A stretch of DNA of 64,000 nt from Saccharomycopsis malanga (GCA_004014935.1 CP025324.1:2604501-2668500); one strand, 5' to 3'; shown: positions 19,801-28,867, counted from the stretch's first letter. The notes: generated by a model not told the origin, from the sequence alone. Program-made: numbers and translations.

Positions 19801-22466
19801 CTCAAAAAAGATATATAGCTCATAATATCATTCAAATCCTTTTTGATTGGGGTCCCAGAAATCCCCCAAGCATGACATCTTGCAAATATCTTACAGGTCT
19901 TGGCAGCATTGGAGAGCTCGCTAGAAACCATCTGAACTTCATCAAGCATTATCCTCCAAAACTGCAAGAGAACCAAAGGTGATGAATAGTCATGACGTTT
20001 GGTGGAAAGCTTCAAACCATGAGCTTGGATACTATCAGAGTCATCAGAACAGTAATTGACCTTCTTTACAGCTGCCCTGGTAGGACGGCCGTTGGGATTG
20101 AACTGGGCATAATGGAGTTCTCGTGTAACAACCTGATATGAAGCTACAATGATATCATATTGAGATAACTCAAACGCAACTCGTTTATGGTTACTTTCAA
20201 TGTTTTTCATAGTATCTTTCTTCATCATATCAAACACCTCCTCCGAATCTAATTCATGGACCTCTGTGTCCTCCACGACCCCGTTTTCATTCCCAAATGC
20301 ATCTACACCCTCTATTATGGGGATCTGGAGTATGTTATTAGCAATCTTGATCATCCTGATTTTGACGTTGGGCAATTTTTCAAGTTTCGATGTGCTGAGA
20401 CTGTTGGAATTATGTGTTATTGATGCGAAACTTAAATCATTGTTAGGTTTGAACGATGAAAAGCTTGTTAGTAGTTGGATGTTGATATCTTTCACTTTAC
20501 CGACAAATTTCTCTTTATTGAACTTGAGTCTGATAACGAATTTCTTAGGTTTTCTTTTACTGTTTTGTGAAGCTAACTTCCTAAAAAATTGATTATGGCC
20601 CTCATATTTCAAGATTTTCAACGAAGGGGCAAATTTGTGCATTTCCTGAATCCATTGGTTCAAAATAGAATCAGGACAGACAATCAATGTAGTCTTTGAC
20701 TTCAAAACGTAACGATTAGAGTTTATATCATAAACATAATTGTCGTCATCTATCAAACTGGCCGTAGTATCTTTATTAATTGCCACTGGTTTATAGTCCT
20801 TACGTTGGTTGGTTAACACCAAAGCTAGAAGCTCTATGGTTTTTCCTAAACCCATTTCTTCTGAAAGCAAATTCTGCGCAAAATAAGATGGTTTGGTATA
20901 TATCAGCTCAAGTTCCTTATTACCCAGCTGCAAAGACTTTTGATTATAGCTAGGTAAAGTGCTGCCGAAATTGGTTTGCAAGTATTGCAAAAGCGCTCTG
21001 GTAGATATTATATTTCCTGTATACTTGTTGAACCAATACACTTTTGAAGGAACAATTTCTTCGTAATGGTCTTTCAAATCTAGCAATTCATATCTATATT
21101 CAGGCGCTGATGCGTCATAATCAATGCCTACTCTGACCCACCCGAACACAATCTTGTCGATTTTCTTGGACAAATAATTGTAATTATACAAATAATCATG
21201 CTCACTTTTCAGCATACTGGTCTTTGGCCGTTGAAACAAGTCAATGTCAAAATAAGGGCGGTTGGTGACAGTTCCATCAGTATAATCGTAATGGACATTC
21301 TCCTTATCCAAACACCATAGCAAAGTTTCTTCCTGGAAGTTGAAAAGTCTTGTTTTTAATCCAGAAATCAGCATAGACCCACGGGTTTTCAGATCGCCAT
21401 TAATGTTCTTGTCGTCAAACGATTTAGGAAGTTTTTTCAGTAACAATGGGGAGGCCTTCAATTTAGCGGTATACTCTGTTAACAAATTGTAAAATAATTT
21501 TGTTCCAGGGCTGTTTATATTAGCCAAAGTCTGCCGTATTTTCTTGCACAATCCATACTTTTTCCCAGTGATAAGATCGCCATAGTACTTTTCAAACTGC
21601 TCTACATCCACTCCATTTGTATGTGCTGGGTTCCATTGGTTGAGAAACTCGTACCCCAACTGGTAATATGTTGGTATAGGCATTATCCTGCTGAATTCTC
21701 CTGTATTTAACACTAACTGATTGAGAAGGCCGACTACTTCGGGGCTGAAAAAGTCTTCAAACATCTCCTTCACTTGTACAGAGTATTTGCATGCCATTTG
21801 GACATCAATGTGGCTGGTATTTTTGGAGCATTTTATATGTAGTTCTAAATAAGGATGTACAACCACCAAATTGGGGTTACGCTTCGATACACTGGGCGAG
21901 AGCTGCAAGAATTGAAGCTCCAATGCTATTTGGGATGCGAAAGTCTGATTTTTTTTATTAGGTAGTAATTTAAATAAGTCGAATTCGAAGAAATCATAAT
22001 AATTTTTCAAATTAATCATTTTGCGTAAAGTCAACTTTTCAGGATTGCCGATATCTTCAACTGATATACCATTGATGTTTCCTTTTGTTAGCTTTCTTTT
22101 TTTTTTTTCGGGGATTAATGTATCGACCTGCCCATCAATAAGTGAAAGATCATTTATAATCACCTTAAACTCATTTTGAGAAATCAACTCCACATTATAG
22201 TATTTCGGCTGCAGTTTTTTGTCTCCAGAAACTTTTCTAAGAACATCTAGAAACCCACTCGGCTCGCCATACAAAGAAAAATCTACTTGTTTATAACATA
22301 CAAATGCCCTATCAATTATCTTGATAGTATCTGAATTTACCAATGCATTACTCTTTCGAACAACTTTCCGATGGCCTGCAAAATCTTCTATAAACCGTAG
22401 CACTGCCACCACATCTTCATCTCTGATATCAAATAAAACGCTACCAGACCCCGGCTTCAGAATCAT
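16815..22466 (-). CDS. IRC20: SNF2-family ATPase with RING finger, Irc20
   Basis: At 1883 residues this is the largest gene here. It combines a SNF2 motor split by long inserts with a RING finger, the plan of yeast Irc20 and human SHPRH, a DNA-dependent ATPase and ubiquitin E3 ligase linked to recombination and replication-fork repair. Walker A is in EEMGLGKTIELLALVL (about residue 538); the Walker B box is DEVQMVSS (about 843), DEVQ rather than DEAH, as expected for this family; SGTPIKKDLNDI follows. The RING (about 1538-1580) has CVICQSA, CGHHYCKDC and CPIC. The last motor part has HRIGQKHKTTVW (about 1775). It is longer than S. cerevisiae Irc20 (about 1556), with extra N-terminal sequence and charged coiled-coil stretches between motor halves. 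It diverges from TFA1 across 207 bases. Confidence 0.93.
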   Translation of the reverse strand: MILKPGSGSVLFDIRDEDVVAVLRFIEDFAGHRKVVRKSNALVNSDTIKIIDRAFVCYKQVDFSLYGEPSGFLDVLRKVSGDKKLQPKYYNVELISQNEFKVIINDLSLIDGQVDTLIPEKKKRKLTKGNINGISVEDIGNPEKLTLRKMINLKNYYDFFEFDLFKLLPNKKNQTFASQIALELQFLQLSPSVSKRNPNLVVVHPYLELHIKCSKNTSHIDVQMACKYSVQVKEMFEDFFSPEVVGLLNQLVLNTGEFSRIMPIPTYYQLGYEFLNQWNPAHTNGVDVEQFEKYYGDLITGKKYGLCKKIRQTLANINSPGTKLFYNLLTEYTAKLKASPLLLKKLPKSFDDKNINGDLKTRGSMLISGLKTRLFNFQEETLLWCLDKENVHYDYTDGTVTNRPYFDIDLFQRPKTSMLKSEHDYLYNYNYLSKKIDKIVFGWVRVGIDYDASAPEYRYELLDLKDHYEEIVPSKVYWFNKYTGNIISTRALLQYLQTNFGSTLPSYNQKSLQLGNKELELIYTKPSYFAQNLLSEEMGLGKTIELLALVLTNQRKDYKPVAINKDTTASLIDDDNYVYDINSNRYVLKSKTTLIVCPDSILNQWIQEMHKFAPSLKILKYEGHNQFFRKLASQNSKRKPKKFVIRLKFNKEKFVGKVKDINIQLLTSFSSFKPNNDLSFASITHNSNSLSTSKLEKLPNVKIRMIKIANNILQIPIIEGVDAFGNENGVVEDTEVHELDSEEVFDMMKKDTMKNIESNHKRVAFELSQYDIIVASYQVVTRELHYAQFNPNGRPTRAAVKKVNYCSDDSDSIQAHGLKLSTKRHDYSSPLVLLQFWRIMLDEVQMVSSELSNAAKTCKIFARCHAWGISGTPIKKDLNDIMSYISFLRISPFDYSSLKVLWNRLLNEKAPCLDFMKLIVNLAIRHDKIMVKNDIRLPQQSRVLITSTFSAVEQDNYLAIFKDFLSEAGLNWQGEPIVDDWTPNPQLMRKYLTVLRKICCHIDLASKKIFRYAGASVSMNDILKRLLAEAKAKINDFEKERISLRVEYGEIREFLKQPYEFKAVLQEDVGFVKLKIKYFEEEIQADSKSKIEEIDNESDSEEEDEGGDTKASKRVRLRGWLETLHKYYFFIANAHFQISEQCKPNVDEKDLAKKVDSSIKASEELDVETNSDAYDTLLKDDELRRYLKNKVLENHYYKQAEDLRDKMLSGYANRAIATMTTYSSQRGNLKVDKIHVKDIAPRQLKKVSNTDLKVFYYKLFKVVDELNLQAVKLNKWLAELATILFTPLLAKTDDEGEEYGNSIIGQEKAVYYLTALEVALKFRSTLIKGFSNLIGNFTIETVSFDQKTFDEADKEEEINEELELFKEHLKTEVEEIRPTICQEGATNEYCLKTLSVEAKLLERDIGTRTLLTVEIDAIQHSIHTLQKLFNSESKALNTLNKKGLHMLNALYNCRTVYFKQLQAISDTVQSTDFTKYSFVGKDFSKLLLEEKRAQLQKVEHHVIKRRIEEIQLRVSQLQSRCLYLSSLQDQEDSKAVQKEKICVICQSAIIVGVLTECGHHYCKDCLEVWMKRHHNCPICKSQINKKSIYEFTYTKQNLEIGLIRDQALEPNISLKQDGKKFLFYKPVNDKEFSTINETALASRNKFGAKINTILKIIKWLKNNNSEVQIVIFSQWEDFLRIIAVALEENGIKFLGAKSAAEERYYHRKTKKTTTGGNSRKMLVEDINKFKYDSSITCFLLNAQQQAAGLTLVNATHVILCEPLVNTAIELQAINRIHRIGQKHKTTVWMVGISGSIEESIINLSTKKRINQLSKIQKNEDEMSSHFMNFVGGMSEAKREDNQLAVDSADLMNETDKLLDKSGGEHVLVDELWESFFSTKLPNK

Positions 22467-22673
22467 TTTAAACTTAACACATTATAAAGTGGACTTATTT
22501 ATAAATTGTCTTCAATCCATTACAATGAGCGATGATCTTCGCTATTCTTGGAGCGCTCCTAGCAATTTACGTGCACAACTTTCTGACAAATTTATATACA
22601 TATACGAGTTTTCACTATTTTCAAGAGTAGTTTCAAACCATAATGTTTACTAATTGATAAGAATCATTTTGAC

Positions 22674-24032
22674 ATGTCCACGAACCAAGAAGAAGCGATT
22701 AATTCGTTGATCAGAATAGTGGCAAGAGGGTTTTATTCAGCACCATATATATTAGTGTTGGAGTCCTTACTATGGCATAAGATTCTTTCTGATGATGATA
22801 TGAGACAGTTGTTGAACATTCAACCCAAGGAGCTCCGAACCATATGCACCAAATTGATAGAAGATCGGCTAGTTGTGGAGTACAAGCAACGAGAGCCGCT
22901 TAGCTCGGCGAATAAAGAAAAGGAGCAGGAGAAAGTAAAGGAGAATGAGAATGGTGAAAATGAAGTACCAAGTGAAAAAACCAAAGAAAAACCCAAAGGA
23001 AGAGATAGATCAAAAGAGAATGATGATAAGGAAGCTACAGGAGACGATAAAGAACGTACACCTTCATCTAAATACCATTTCCAAAGACAAATTACAAGAA
23101 CTTATTACTTTATACATTATTCTGTTGCAATCGACTCTATCAAATGGAAAGTTGACTCGATTGTTAGACAAGTTGATAGCGAACTAAATAAGACAAATGA
23201 AAAAGGATTCATATGTCCAAGATGCAAAAAGAAATATTCCGAATTGGACATTCAGAGCTTGTTCAACGACGATTTCACTGATGCTTATTGTAATATTTGT
23301 AACTCGGTGCTTATAGAAGATGATTTTTCCGAACAGGCAAGAGTGAAGCATGCCAAATCTATCAAGTTGAAAAGCCAGCTTGATCCTATACTTCAATGGC
23401 TCAAGAAAATAGATGATACAACCATAGAAGATAATAGTGTAGAGGCTTGTTTCCTTATTCGCATGCCTGCCAGTGACACCAGTAATGCTCTTTACACCAA
23501 AATTAACAGAACTGGTAACATGTTCGACAAGAACTCCATGTATAACAACTCCAAGGCTAACAAAAACCAATTTGAATCCACTACTATCAGAGTTAATATT
23601 GCTGGTGATAACGAGGATGAGGCAAGAAGACAGGCTGAAAATACTAGGTTAAAACTCGACAAGGCAGAACAAAATGCTCTACCAAGTTGGTACCAGGAAT
23701 CTACTGTTGGTAAACAAGCATTGGGTAAGTTGGATGCCGATGAAGAAGCCCAAATGGCTGATGTTACGGGCGCATCTGTTAAGATTGAAAAAGACACAAG
23801 TTCAGCTCCTCTGATTATGGATGTCGACAGCACCAATGGAGATAACCATGTTACTCCAGTAACTGTTGAAACCTCCGTCGCTACTAATACTGCTGCTGAC
23901 ACCACCACTAACAGGTCCGACGAGTTGGCTGCTTATTATGAGAAGTTGAAGGCTCAGAAAGAGCAAGAGGATGATGATGATGATGATGATGATGTAGATG
24001 ATGAGGAGTTTGATGAGTTTGAGGATGTTTAA
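22674..24032 (+). CDS. TFA1: TFIIE large subunit Tfa1
   Basis: This 452-residue protein is the alpha subunit of TFIIE, which recruits and regulates TFIIH in the RNA polymerase II pre-initiation complex. Residues 1-75 form the extended winged helix (LIRIVARGFYSAPYILVLE; QLLNIQPKELRTICTKL), interrupted after VVEYKQRE by a Lys/Glu-rich insert of about 60 residues before the winged helix resumes with TYYFIHYSVAIDSIKWK. A zinc ribbon follows at about 180-210 (CPRCKKKY then CNIC). The C-terminus ends in an acidic tail with a nine-Asp run, typical of TFIIE alpha. Length is near the S. cerevisiae protein (482). The charged insert inside the winged helix is longer than usual. Confidence 0.95.
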   Translation: MSTNQEEAINSLIRIVARGFYSAPYILVLESLLWHKILSDDDMRQLLNIQPKELRTICTKLIEDRLVVEYKQREPLSSANKEKEQEKVKENENGENEVPSEKTKEKPKGRDRSKENDDKEATGDDKERTPSSKYHFQRQITRTYYFIHYSVAIDSIKWKVDSIVRQVDSELNKTNEKGFICPRCKKKYSELDIQSLFNDDFTDAYCNICNSVLIEDDFSEQARVKHAKSIKLKSQLDPILQWLKKIDDTTIEDNSVEACFLIRMPASDTSNALYTKINRTGNMFDKNSMYNNSKANKNQFESTTIRVNIAGDNEDEARRQAENTRLKLDKAEQNALPSWYQESTVGKQALGKLDADEEAQMADVTGASVKIEKDTSSAPLIMDVDSTNGDNHVTPVTVETSVATNTAADTTTNRSDELAAYYEKLKAQKEQEDDDDDDDDVDDEEFDEFEDV

Positions 24033-24052
24033 AGATTTAGCGTGGTGTATAA

Positions 24053-24142
24053 TCATGAGCTTTATGGTATAGTTTAATTTTGTATTTTCTTTGATCATCA
24101 TGAGCTTTATGGTACAGTTTAATTTTGCATTTTTTCTGATCA
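24053..24142. repeat. 45-base tandem duplication in the TFA1 3' region
   Basis: Two units of 45 bases share TCATGAGCTTTATGGTA and AGTTTAATTTTG with a few differences (GTATAG versus GTACAG; GTATTTT versus GCATTTT). It begins about 20 bases after the TFA1 stop, so it probably lies in the 3' UTR. Confidence 0.9.
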
Positions 24143-24199
24143 TCTTATATCTGAACACGCTCATATATTTGATAAAGTATTGTTATGTATTTCAAACTC

Positions 24200-24337
24200 A
24201 TAATAATAGTATCTTACATTTAGAGCCGTCCCAGTGAAATATATGATATTATTATTATTATTATATTTAGAGCCCAGTAAATATCAGTTTCGTAGCAAGG
24301 AACTTGGTAAAACCCAGTGGGGGAAATCCGATCATGT
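24200..24337 (-). repeat. Dispersed SINE-like repeat, copy 4 with doubled 3' module
   Basis: On the minus strand this reads CACTGGGTTTTACCAAGTTC, CTTGCTACGAAACTGATATT, TACTGGGCTCTAAATATAAT and an (AAT)n run, followed by a second, diverged 3' module (CACTGGGACGGCTCTAAATG, TAAGATACTATTATTATG). The plus strand shows the tail as ATTATTATTATTATTATA (24248-24265). Confidence 0.75.
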
Positions 24338-24592
24338 CTTTTTTCTCTTTTAAACTACTAGCCGTTGAACTATGCTGGTTAAACTTTGATGGGATTAGTG
24401 CAGGTTGAAAGTGTGAAAATTGTAACAAGAATAAAGAAAATATTAAACATTGTTAACAGATACAACCCATAAAATCAAATTCAGTTTGAGTAGGATTATT
24501 TCAGGGTATGAATGTTTGCAGACTAAAATAATAACACTGTGTTTAATTAATCAATAACAATTGAAATTTAGAAATTCAGAAACCATAACTCA

Positions 24593-24655
24593 TCATAATC
24601 GACTGACCCTTGAGCCTGTAGGTTTTTTTCTTTTCTTTGAGAGTAGGATGACCCA
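24593..24655 (-). repeat. Head fragment of the SINE-like family
   Basis: On the minus strand CATCCTACTCTCAAAGAAAA, a purine run, then CCTACAGGCTCAAGGGTCAG and TCGATTATGATGAG match the heads at 10.9, 26.5 and 32.3 kb. It is separated from the body at 24200-24337 by about 255 unrelated bases, so it may be a truncated copy or part of a disrupted one. Confidence 0.6.
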
Positions 24656-25044
24656 GCAGCCGGTTATTTGATTAGCTACAAAGTAAGGACATTTAGATGA
24701 ATCAAGTACCAAAATGTGAAATGATATACTATCCCATATTTACAAAGGGCTACTGCTACATTCGTAGGGCTTTATAATATTAAAATGGTTGTCTGAACGG
24801 ATGATTGGAAGACTGGCTATATAACAGAATAGAAAAGGCAAAAGCTTGAGTACCAACTGATTTCGAGCCAACAAGAGTTGGTGAAATGAAACAAGGAGAG
24901 CAATAATAAGCAAAATAAACACAGAATAATGGATTTTAATGTATTTAATCGATCAAGACTAGAAGTTTACCACCAATGATATACAGACTTTGCATTGTTA
25001 TATTGTATGATGATCTTGTCATCTGACCCAGCGTTATATATTTT

Positions 25045-25073
25045 TCGCGTCATCTCTAGGGAAATACACGCGT
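25045..25073 (+). promoter_or_regulatory. Two MCB-type boxes upstream of RFA2
   Basis: A perfect MluI box ACGCGT (25068-25073) and a TCGCGT (25045-25050, ACGCGA on the other strand) lie 67 and 90 bases before the RFA2 start. Paired MCB elements are the MBF signature of G1/S DNA-synthesis genes. Confidence 0.65.
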
Positions 25074-25139
25074 TGCCACATTTTTCACACTATATTGACT
25101 ACATATTGATATAAAGAGCCATAACAACACTACGAAATA

Positions 25140-25940
25140 ATGTCCGGATATCAAGGATACAACCAAACTGAATATACAGGCGCTAATACTGACGGTGGGT
25201 TTTATCGAACCTCTGAATCTGCTGGCACGGAAGGAGGCTCATCACAACGTTCGCTGGCTAAAACGTATATCACACCAGTAACTATCAAACAGATCTTAGA
25301 TTCCGAACAACATGTTGCTGATGGTCCATATGTTGTGAACAATTTGGAGTTGGGATTAGTCTCGTTTGTGGGGATTGTTAGAAACATTATTGATAACAGC
25401 ACCAATATTCTGATTCTGTTGGAAGATGGAACTGGAAAGTTTGAATTCAGAAAATGGACCTCGGATACCGCCGACAATGGAAATGAAGAAGATTCTGAAA
25501 TGAAAGATGATTCAAATAAAGAATTGGAGATCGGAAAGTATGTTTACATTACTGGATCTTTGAAAGATTTCAATCAGAAAAAGAATATACAATATCCAAC
25601 CATTAAGCCCATTGAAGACTTCAATGCAGTTCTATACCATTATTTGGAAGCTATCAAAGTACATGCTGAGGCTCAGGGGCTCTCGGCTGGCAAATCAGCA
25701 GCTGAAAAGAGTGACTCTCTTTTTGTTTCTGCTCCTGCCCATGAAGAACTAGATATAAGCGAAAGGGTATTTAATTTAATCAAAGACAATACTCCTTCTA
25801 TGCCAGACGGTGTTCCTGTTCAATATATCCAGCAGAGATTGAATTTAAGTATCAATGACGTTATGGAACAATGCACCATTTTAGAAGAAAAGGCAAAGAT
25901 TTATAGTGGTATTGAAGATGAAACCTATTTGGCTGTTTAG
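25140..25940 (+). CDS. RFA2: Replication protein A 32-kDa subunit Rfa2
   Basis: This 266-residue protein is the middle subunit of RPA, the single-stranded DNA-binding complex of replication, repair and checkpoint signalling. Residues 1-40 form the Ser/Gly/Tyr-rich tail that is phosphorylated in relatives. The OB fold spans about 50-175 (ITPVTIKQILDSEQ; LVSFVGIVRNI; LEDGTGKFEFRKW; GKYVYITGSLKDF). A C-terminal winged helix runs from about 205 (VPVQYIQQRLNLSINDV). Codons 91 and 93, just before LEDGTG, are CTG; RPA32 proteins usually have polar residues such as Thr there, so Ser decoding fits well. Length and order match S. cerevisiae Rfa2 (273). Two MCB-type boxes upstream predict G1/S expression. 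Confidence 0.96.
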   Translation: MSGYQGYNQTEYTGANTDGGFYRTSESAGTEGGSSQRSLAKTYITPVTIKQILDSEQHVADGPYVVNNLELGLVSFVGIVRNIIDNSTNILILLEDGTGKFEFRKWTSDTADNGNEEDSEMKDDSNKELEIGKYVYITGSLKDFNQKKNIQYPTIKPIEDFNAVLYHYLEAIKVHAEAQGLSAGKSAAEKSDSLFVSAPAHEELDISERVFNLIKDNTPSMPDGVPVQYIQQRLNLSINDVMEQCTILEEKAKIYSGIEDETYLAV

Positions 25941-26521
25941 ACTCATAGTCTAATTCTTTTTCTTTCCTTTTTGTCAATTGGTTCTATTCTTTTTTTCCCT
26001 CTTTCAATATATGACTTTCTTTGTCGGGGTTTATGCGAAGGTATTGATAAAACATTGTAGATTGAAATATGGAAAAATTGAGTATCAACTCTTACATTTA
26101 ACAAGTCATATAGTAAAGAGAAACAAGCCTAATAAGCTCAAGATTTTGTGCCCTATTACAAAACTGTTATATAATGGGCTAAAAATAAAAGATAGTATTA
26201 AATACATACATTTTTTTTATTTAATCACTCATTAGTAAAAGTAAATCAACTGTGAGGAAATATAAAGGCGATAGGATTGATAGGATTGGATTGGATTCAT
26301 GAGTCTCATATGATGTTATATAGCTAAGATTTACAATATATTATTGACTATTGACTAAACTAAAATATATCATCAACCAAAATACAGTATTGAATACCAA
26401 ACTTATATCATACATTTCCCATAATAACATTGTTACTTGGTTCAAGATCAATGTCTTTTACATAACACCTACTTGATGCATTACATGTCATTCCAACACA
26501 TTCTACAATCCTTCTCAATCT

Positions 26522-26696
26522 CGTACTCTCAAACAGGCTCAAGGGTGACTCGATTATGATTTAAAGGACATACTTAGTTTACCAAGTCCCTTTAAACATA
26601 GCGCGTATATACGAAACTGATATCAAACTAAAAGTTATTGTATCAAATCTAAGGATGCATAGAAACTGATACGTAATGAGCTCGAAAATATGAGTA
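26522..26696 (+). repeat. Dispersed SINE-like repeat, copy 5
   Basis: The head is CGTACTCTCAAACAGGCTCA then AGGGTGACTCGATTATGATT; the purine run between A-like and B-like motifs is deleted. The body is TTTACCAAGTCCCTTTAAAC then TAGCGCGTATATACGAAACT. After about 40 bases a second 3' module follows (AGAAACTGATACGTAATGAG then CTCGAAAATATGAG). It is the clearest case with head and body joined on the plus strand besides the 32.3 kb copy. Confidence 0.75.
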
Positions 26697-26706
26697 TAAA
26701 TACTAA

Positions 26707-26749
26707 GAACAATTTATGAATATTCCTTGGTTATATTCATAAATTGTTC
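26707..26749. repeat. Perfect 17-bp inverted repeat with 9-base loop
   Basis: GAACAATTTATGAATAT (26707-26723) and its exact reverse complement (26733-26749) flank TCCTTGGTT. In RNA or single-stranded DNA it would form a 17-pair stem. It lies 140 bases before the ZIM17 start, right after a dispersed-repeat copy. It has no U-run, so it is not a simple terminator. Confidence 0.95.
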
Positions 26750-26889
26750 AAGTATGCATCACCATGCACTAATCGCATGATTTACGCAGATAAATCGATT
26801 GAAAATTTTCAGAGGCAAAGGAGAAGCAGGATGTCTTTTAGATGAGATGAATATAGAGTTGATTTAATCAAGATAAATATACAGGCACA

Positions 26890-27429
26890 ATGAGTTTTAT
26901 GATAAGACCAATAGTACGTACGAGCGGTCTCGAAACACAGAGATTGCTAAGTATTGGTAAATGTAGTGTGTACAAGCCAATGATTTCTTCTTTTACGAAG
27001 AAACATTTTAGCAATGGCAGAGTTTACTTTAATGATAAAAACTCTAGTATCCATACGTTTCCACATCCTAAAAAAGATGTAGAAACATCGGAGGAAGGAA
27101 AAGGTATTAATATCGAAGTAAATGGTGAAAAAACACCTATTGGAAAGGTGGAGCAACAAAAGTATTTAATTGGGTTCACCTGTAAAGGATGTAACACTAG
27201 ATCAAGTCATGTTATGTCTAAACAAGCTTATACAAAAGGAACTGTGGTTATTGAATGTCCTGGATGTAAAGCCAGGCACTTGATCGCAGACCATTTGAAG
27301 ATATTCAGTGATAAAAGAATCACCATTGAAGATATTGTAAAAGCAAAAGGCGAACGGTTTACTTCTGACATTGAGTTTGAAGAGCTACCAGAATCCATCA
27401 AGCAAAAATTAAGCAATATGAAGCAATAA
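26890..27429 (+). CDS. ZIM17: Mitochondrial DNL zinc-finger chaperone Zim17
   Basis: This 179-residue protein matches Zim17/Tim15/Hep1, the matrix co-chaperone that keeps mitochondrial Hsp70 (Ssc1) soluble during protein import and Fe-S assembly. The first ~45 residues are basic, Ser-rich and lack acidic residues, as expected for a matrix targeting sequence. The DNL domain (about 95-150) has the zinc ligands in [10 protein letters not shown] and [10 protein letters not shown] and the DNL-type loop [12 protein letters not shown] (HLIADHL in place of NLIADHL). Length equals the S. cerevisiae protein (174). The next gene starts 230 bases on, same strand. Confidence 0.95.
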   Translation: MSFMIRPIVRTSGLETQRLLSIGKCSVYKPMISSFTKKHFSNGRVYFNDKNSSIHTFPHPKKDVETSEEGKGINIEVNGEKTPIGKVEQQKYLIGFTCKGCNTRSSHVMSKQAYTKGTVVIECPGCKARHLIADHLKIFSDKRITIEDIVKAKGERFTSDIEFEELPESIKQKLSNMKQ

Positions 27430-27659
27430 AAGAGATAGTTATTTTGTAAATAGTTGGTGGGAATATGATACGTTACAGTTTACAATACGAATGTATATAT
27501 ATCGGTGATGAGCCCCGAATTTTGTAGAACATAATTTTTCACTATTTCATTTTGCACTGGTGTGGTACCGACAAATTAAGTGAAGAAATATTTCAGTATA
27601 TCCAACAAAAGTATTATCATATTTTTTCCTTTTGTTTCTTGTTTCTGCTATCATTTACA

Positions 27660-28814
27660 ATGACTGGCAAAGAGGATTTTGTTGAAAATAATATGTTTCC
27701 TATCCCAGTGACCTTACTTTCTGGGTTTCTTGGAAGTGGAAAAACCACTCTTTTGAAACATATTCTTCAAGAGGACCATGGACTTAAAATTGCTGTTATC
27801 ATAAACGATCTTGCTTCCGTCAATATTGATGCTAAGCTTATTCAAAACAAAGACTTTACTATCAATCAACTGAAAGAAAAAGTGGTCCAATTGGAAAATG
27901 GATGTGCATGTTGTACTTTACGTTCAGATTTGGTAGCTCAATTAATCAATTTGGCTTATTCAGGAAAATATCAGTATATTTTGATAGAAGGCTCGGGTCT
28001 TTCTGAACCAATGTCAATTGCTCAAACTTTCACAGAAAAGTTTTCTAAACAATTATTGATTACTTATGCTAATCAAATGGAAGCCATCCAATCAGGTGAA
28101 GTTTCTGCTGATGAAATCTTTGGAGATTTGGACACTAAAGAAGCTTTCAATATTATTGCTCAAGTCATAAAGCTTGGTGGAACTCATAAGATTGCTAAAT
28201 TAGATACTGCTGTCACTGTTGTTGATGCTTTTAATTTTTTGTCCAACTATGAATCATTTGAATTGGCTACCACCTCTGATGTCACTGCCTTGAAAGATTC
28301 AGAACAAAAAAATAATTCTTCTATCACTGATTTGCTTGTTCAACAAATTGAGTTTGCTGATGTTATCCTTGTTAACAAGGTGAGTCAAATAGAAAATGCC
28401 CAAACTTTGGAAAAAATCAATCGTATTATCGGTACCTTAAACCCTTCTGCAAAAGTAATTGAAACTAATTATTGTGAAGTCGATTTGAAAAACATTTTGA
28501 ATACTGGTCTTTTTAGCTTTGAACGGATTTCTAAAATGCCAAGTTGGATTGATTCTCTTGAAGATTTAGACAGTAAATTGTTTAAGGAAGAAAAGCTTGA
28601 TCATGATCACGACCACGACCACAACCACAACCATGATCATGATCATGGAAAATGTGAACATGATCATAAAGATGGTGAATGTTGTAACGGTGACAATCAT
28701 ATTAAAACATATGGTATCAATTCTTTTGTTTACAGATCTAGTAGACCATTCCATCCAGGGAGATTGAATAGATTACTTAGAGACAAGTTTTTGTTGATAA
28801 AATCTGATGATGAT

Positions 28815-28867
<53 letters not shown>

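Larger units (their letters stand above)
24033..25139. other. Intergenic region TFA1/RFA2, repeat-rich
   Basis: About 1.1 kb with TFA1's 3' region on the left and the RFA2 promoter on the right. It holds a 45-base tandem duplication, a dispersed-repeat copy, a separate head fragment of the same family and MCB boxes, each listed. The stretch from about 24340 to 24590 has no recognisable feature. Confidence 0.6.
25941..26889. other. Intergenic region RFA2/ZIM17
   Basis: About 950 bases. The first part is the RFA2 3' region, with GATAGGATTGATAGGATTGG-type short direct repeats near 26270-26293. The right part holds a dispersed-repeat copy (26522-26696) and a perfect hairpin (26707-26749), both listed. 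No gene seen. Confidence 0.55.

Noticed and set aside
9275-25940. RAD27, IRC20, TFA1 and RFA2 as a DNA-repair gene cluster
   Set aside because: They are on different strands with unrelated genes between and separate promoters; yeasts rarely cluster such genes, so chance is the better explanation.
27552-27659. Upstream ATG extending the COG0523 protein by 36 residues
   Set aside because: The extension is a hydrophobic stretch not expected for this family, and the conserved start follows the ATG at 27660.
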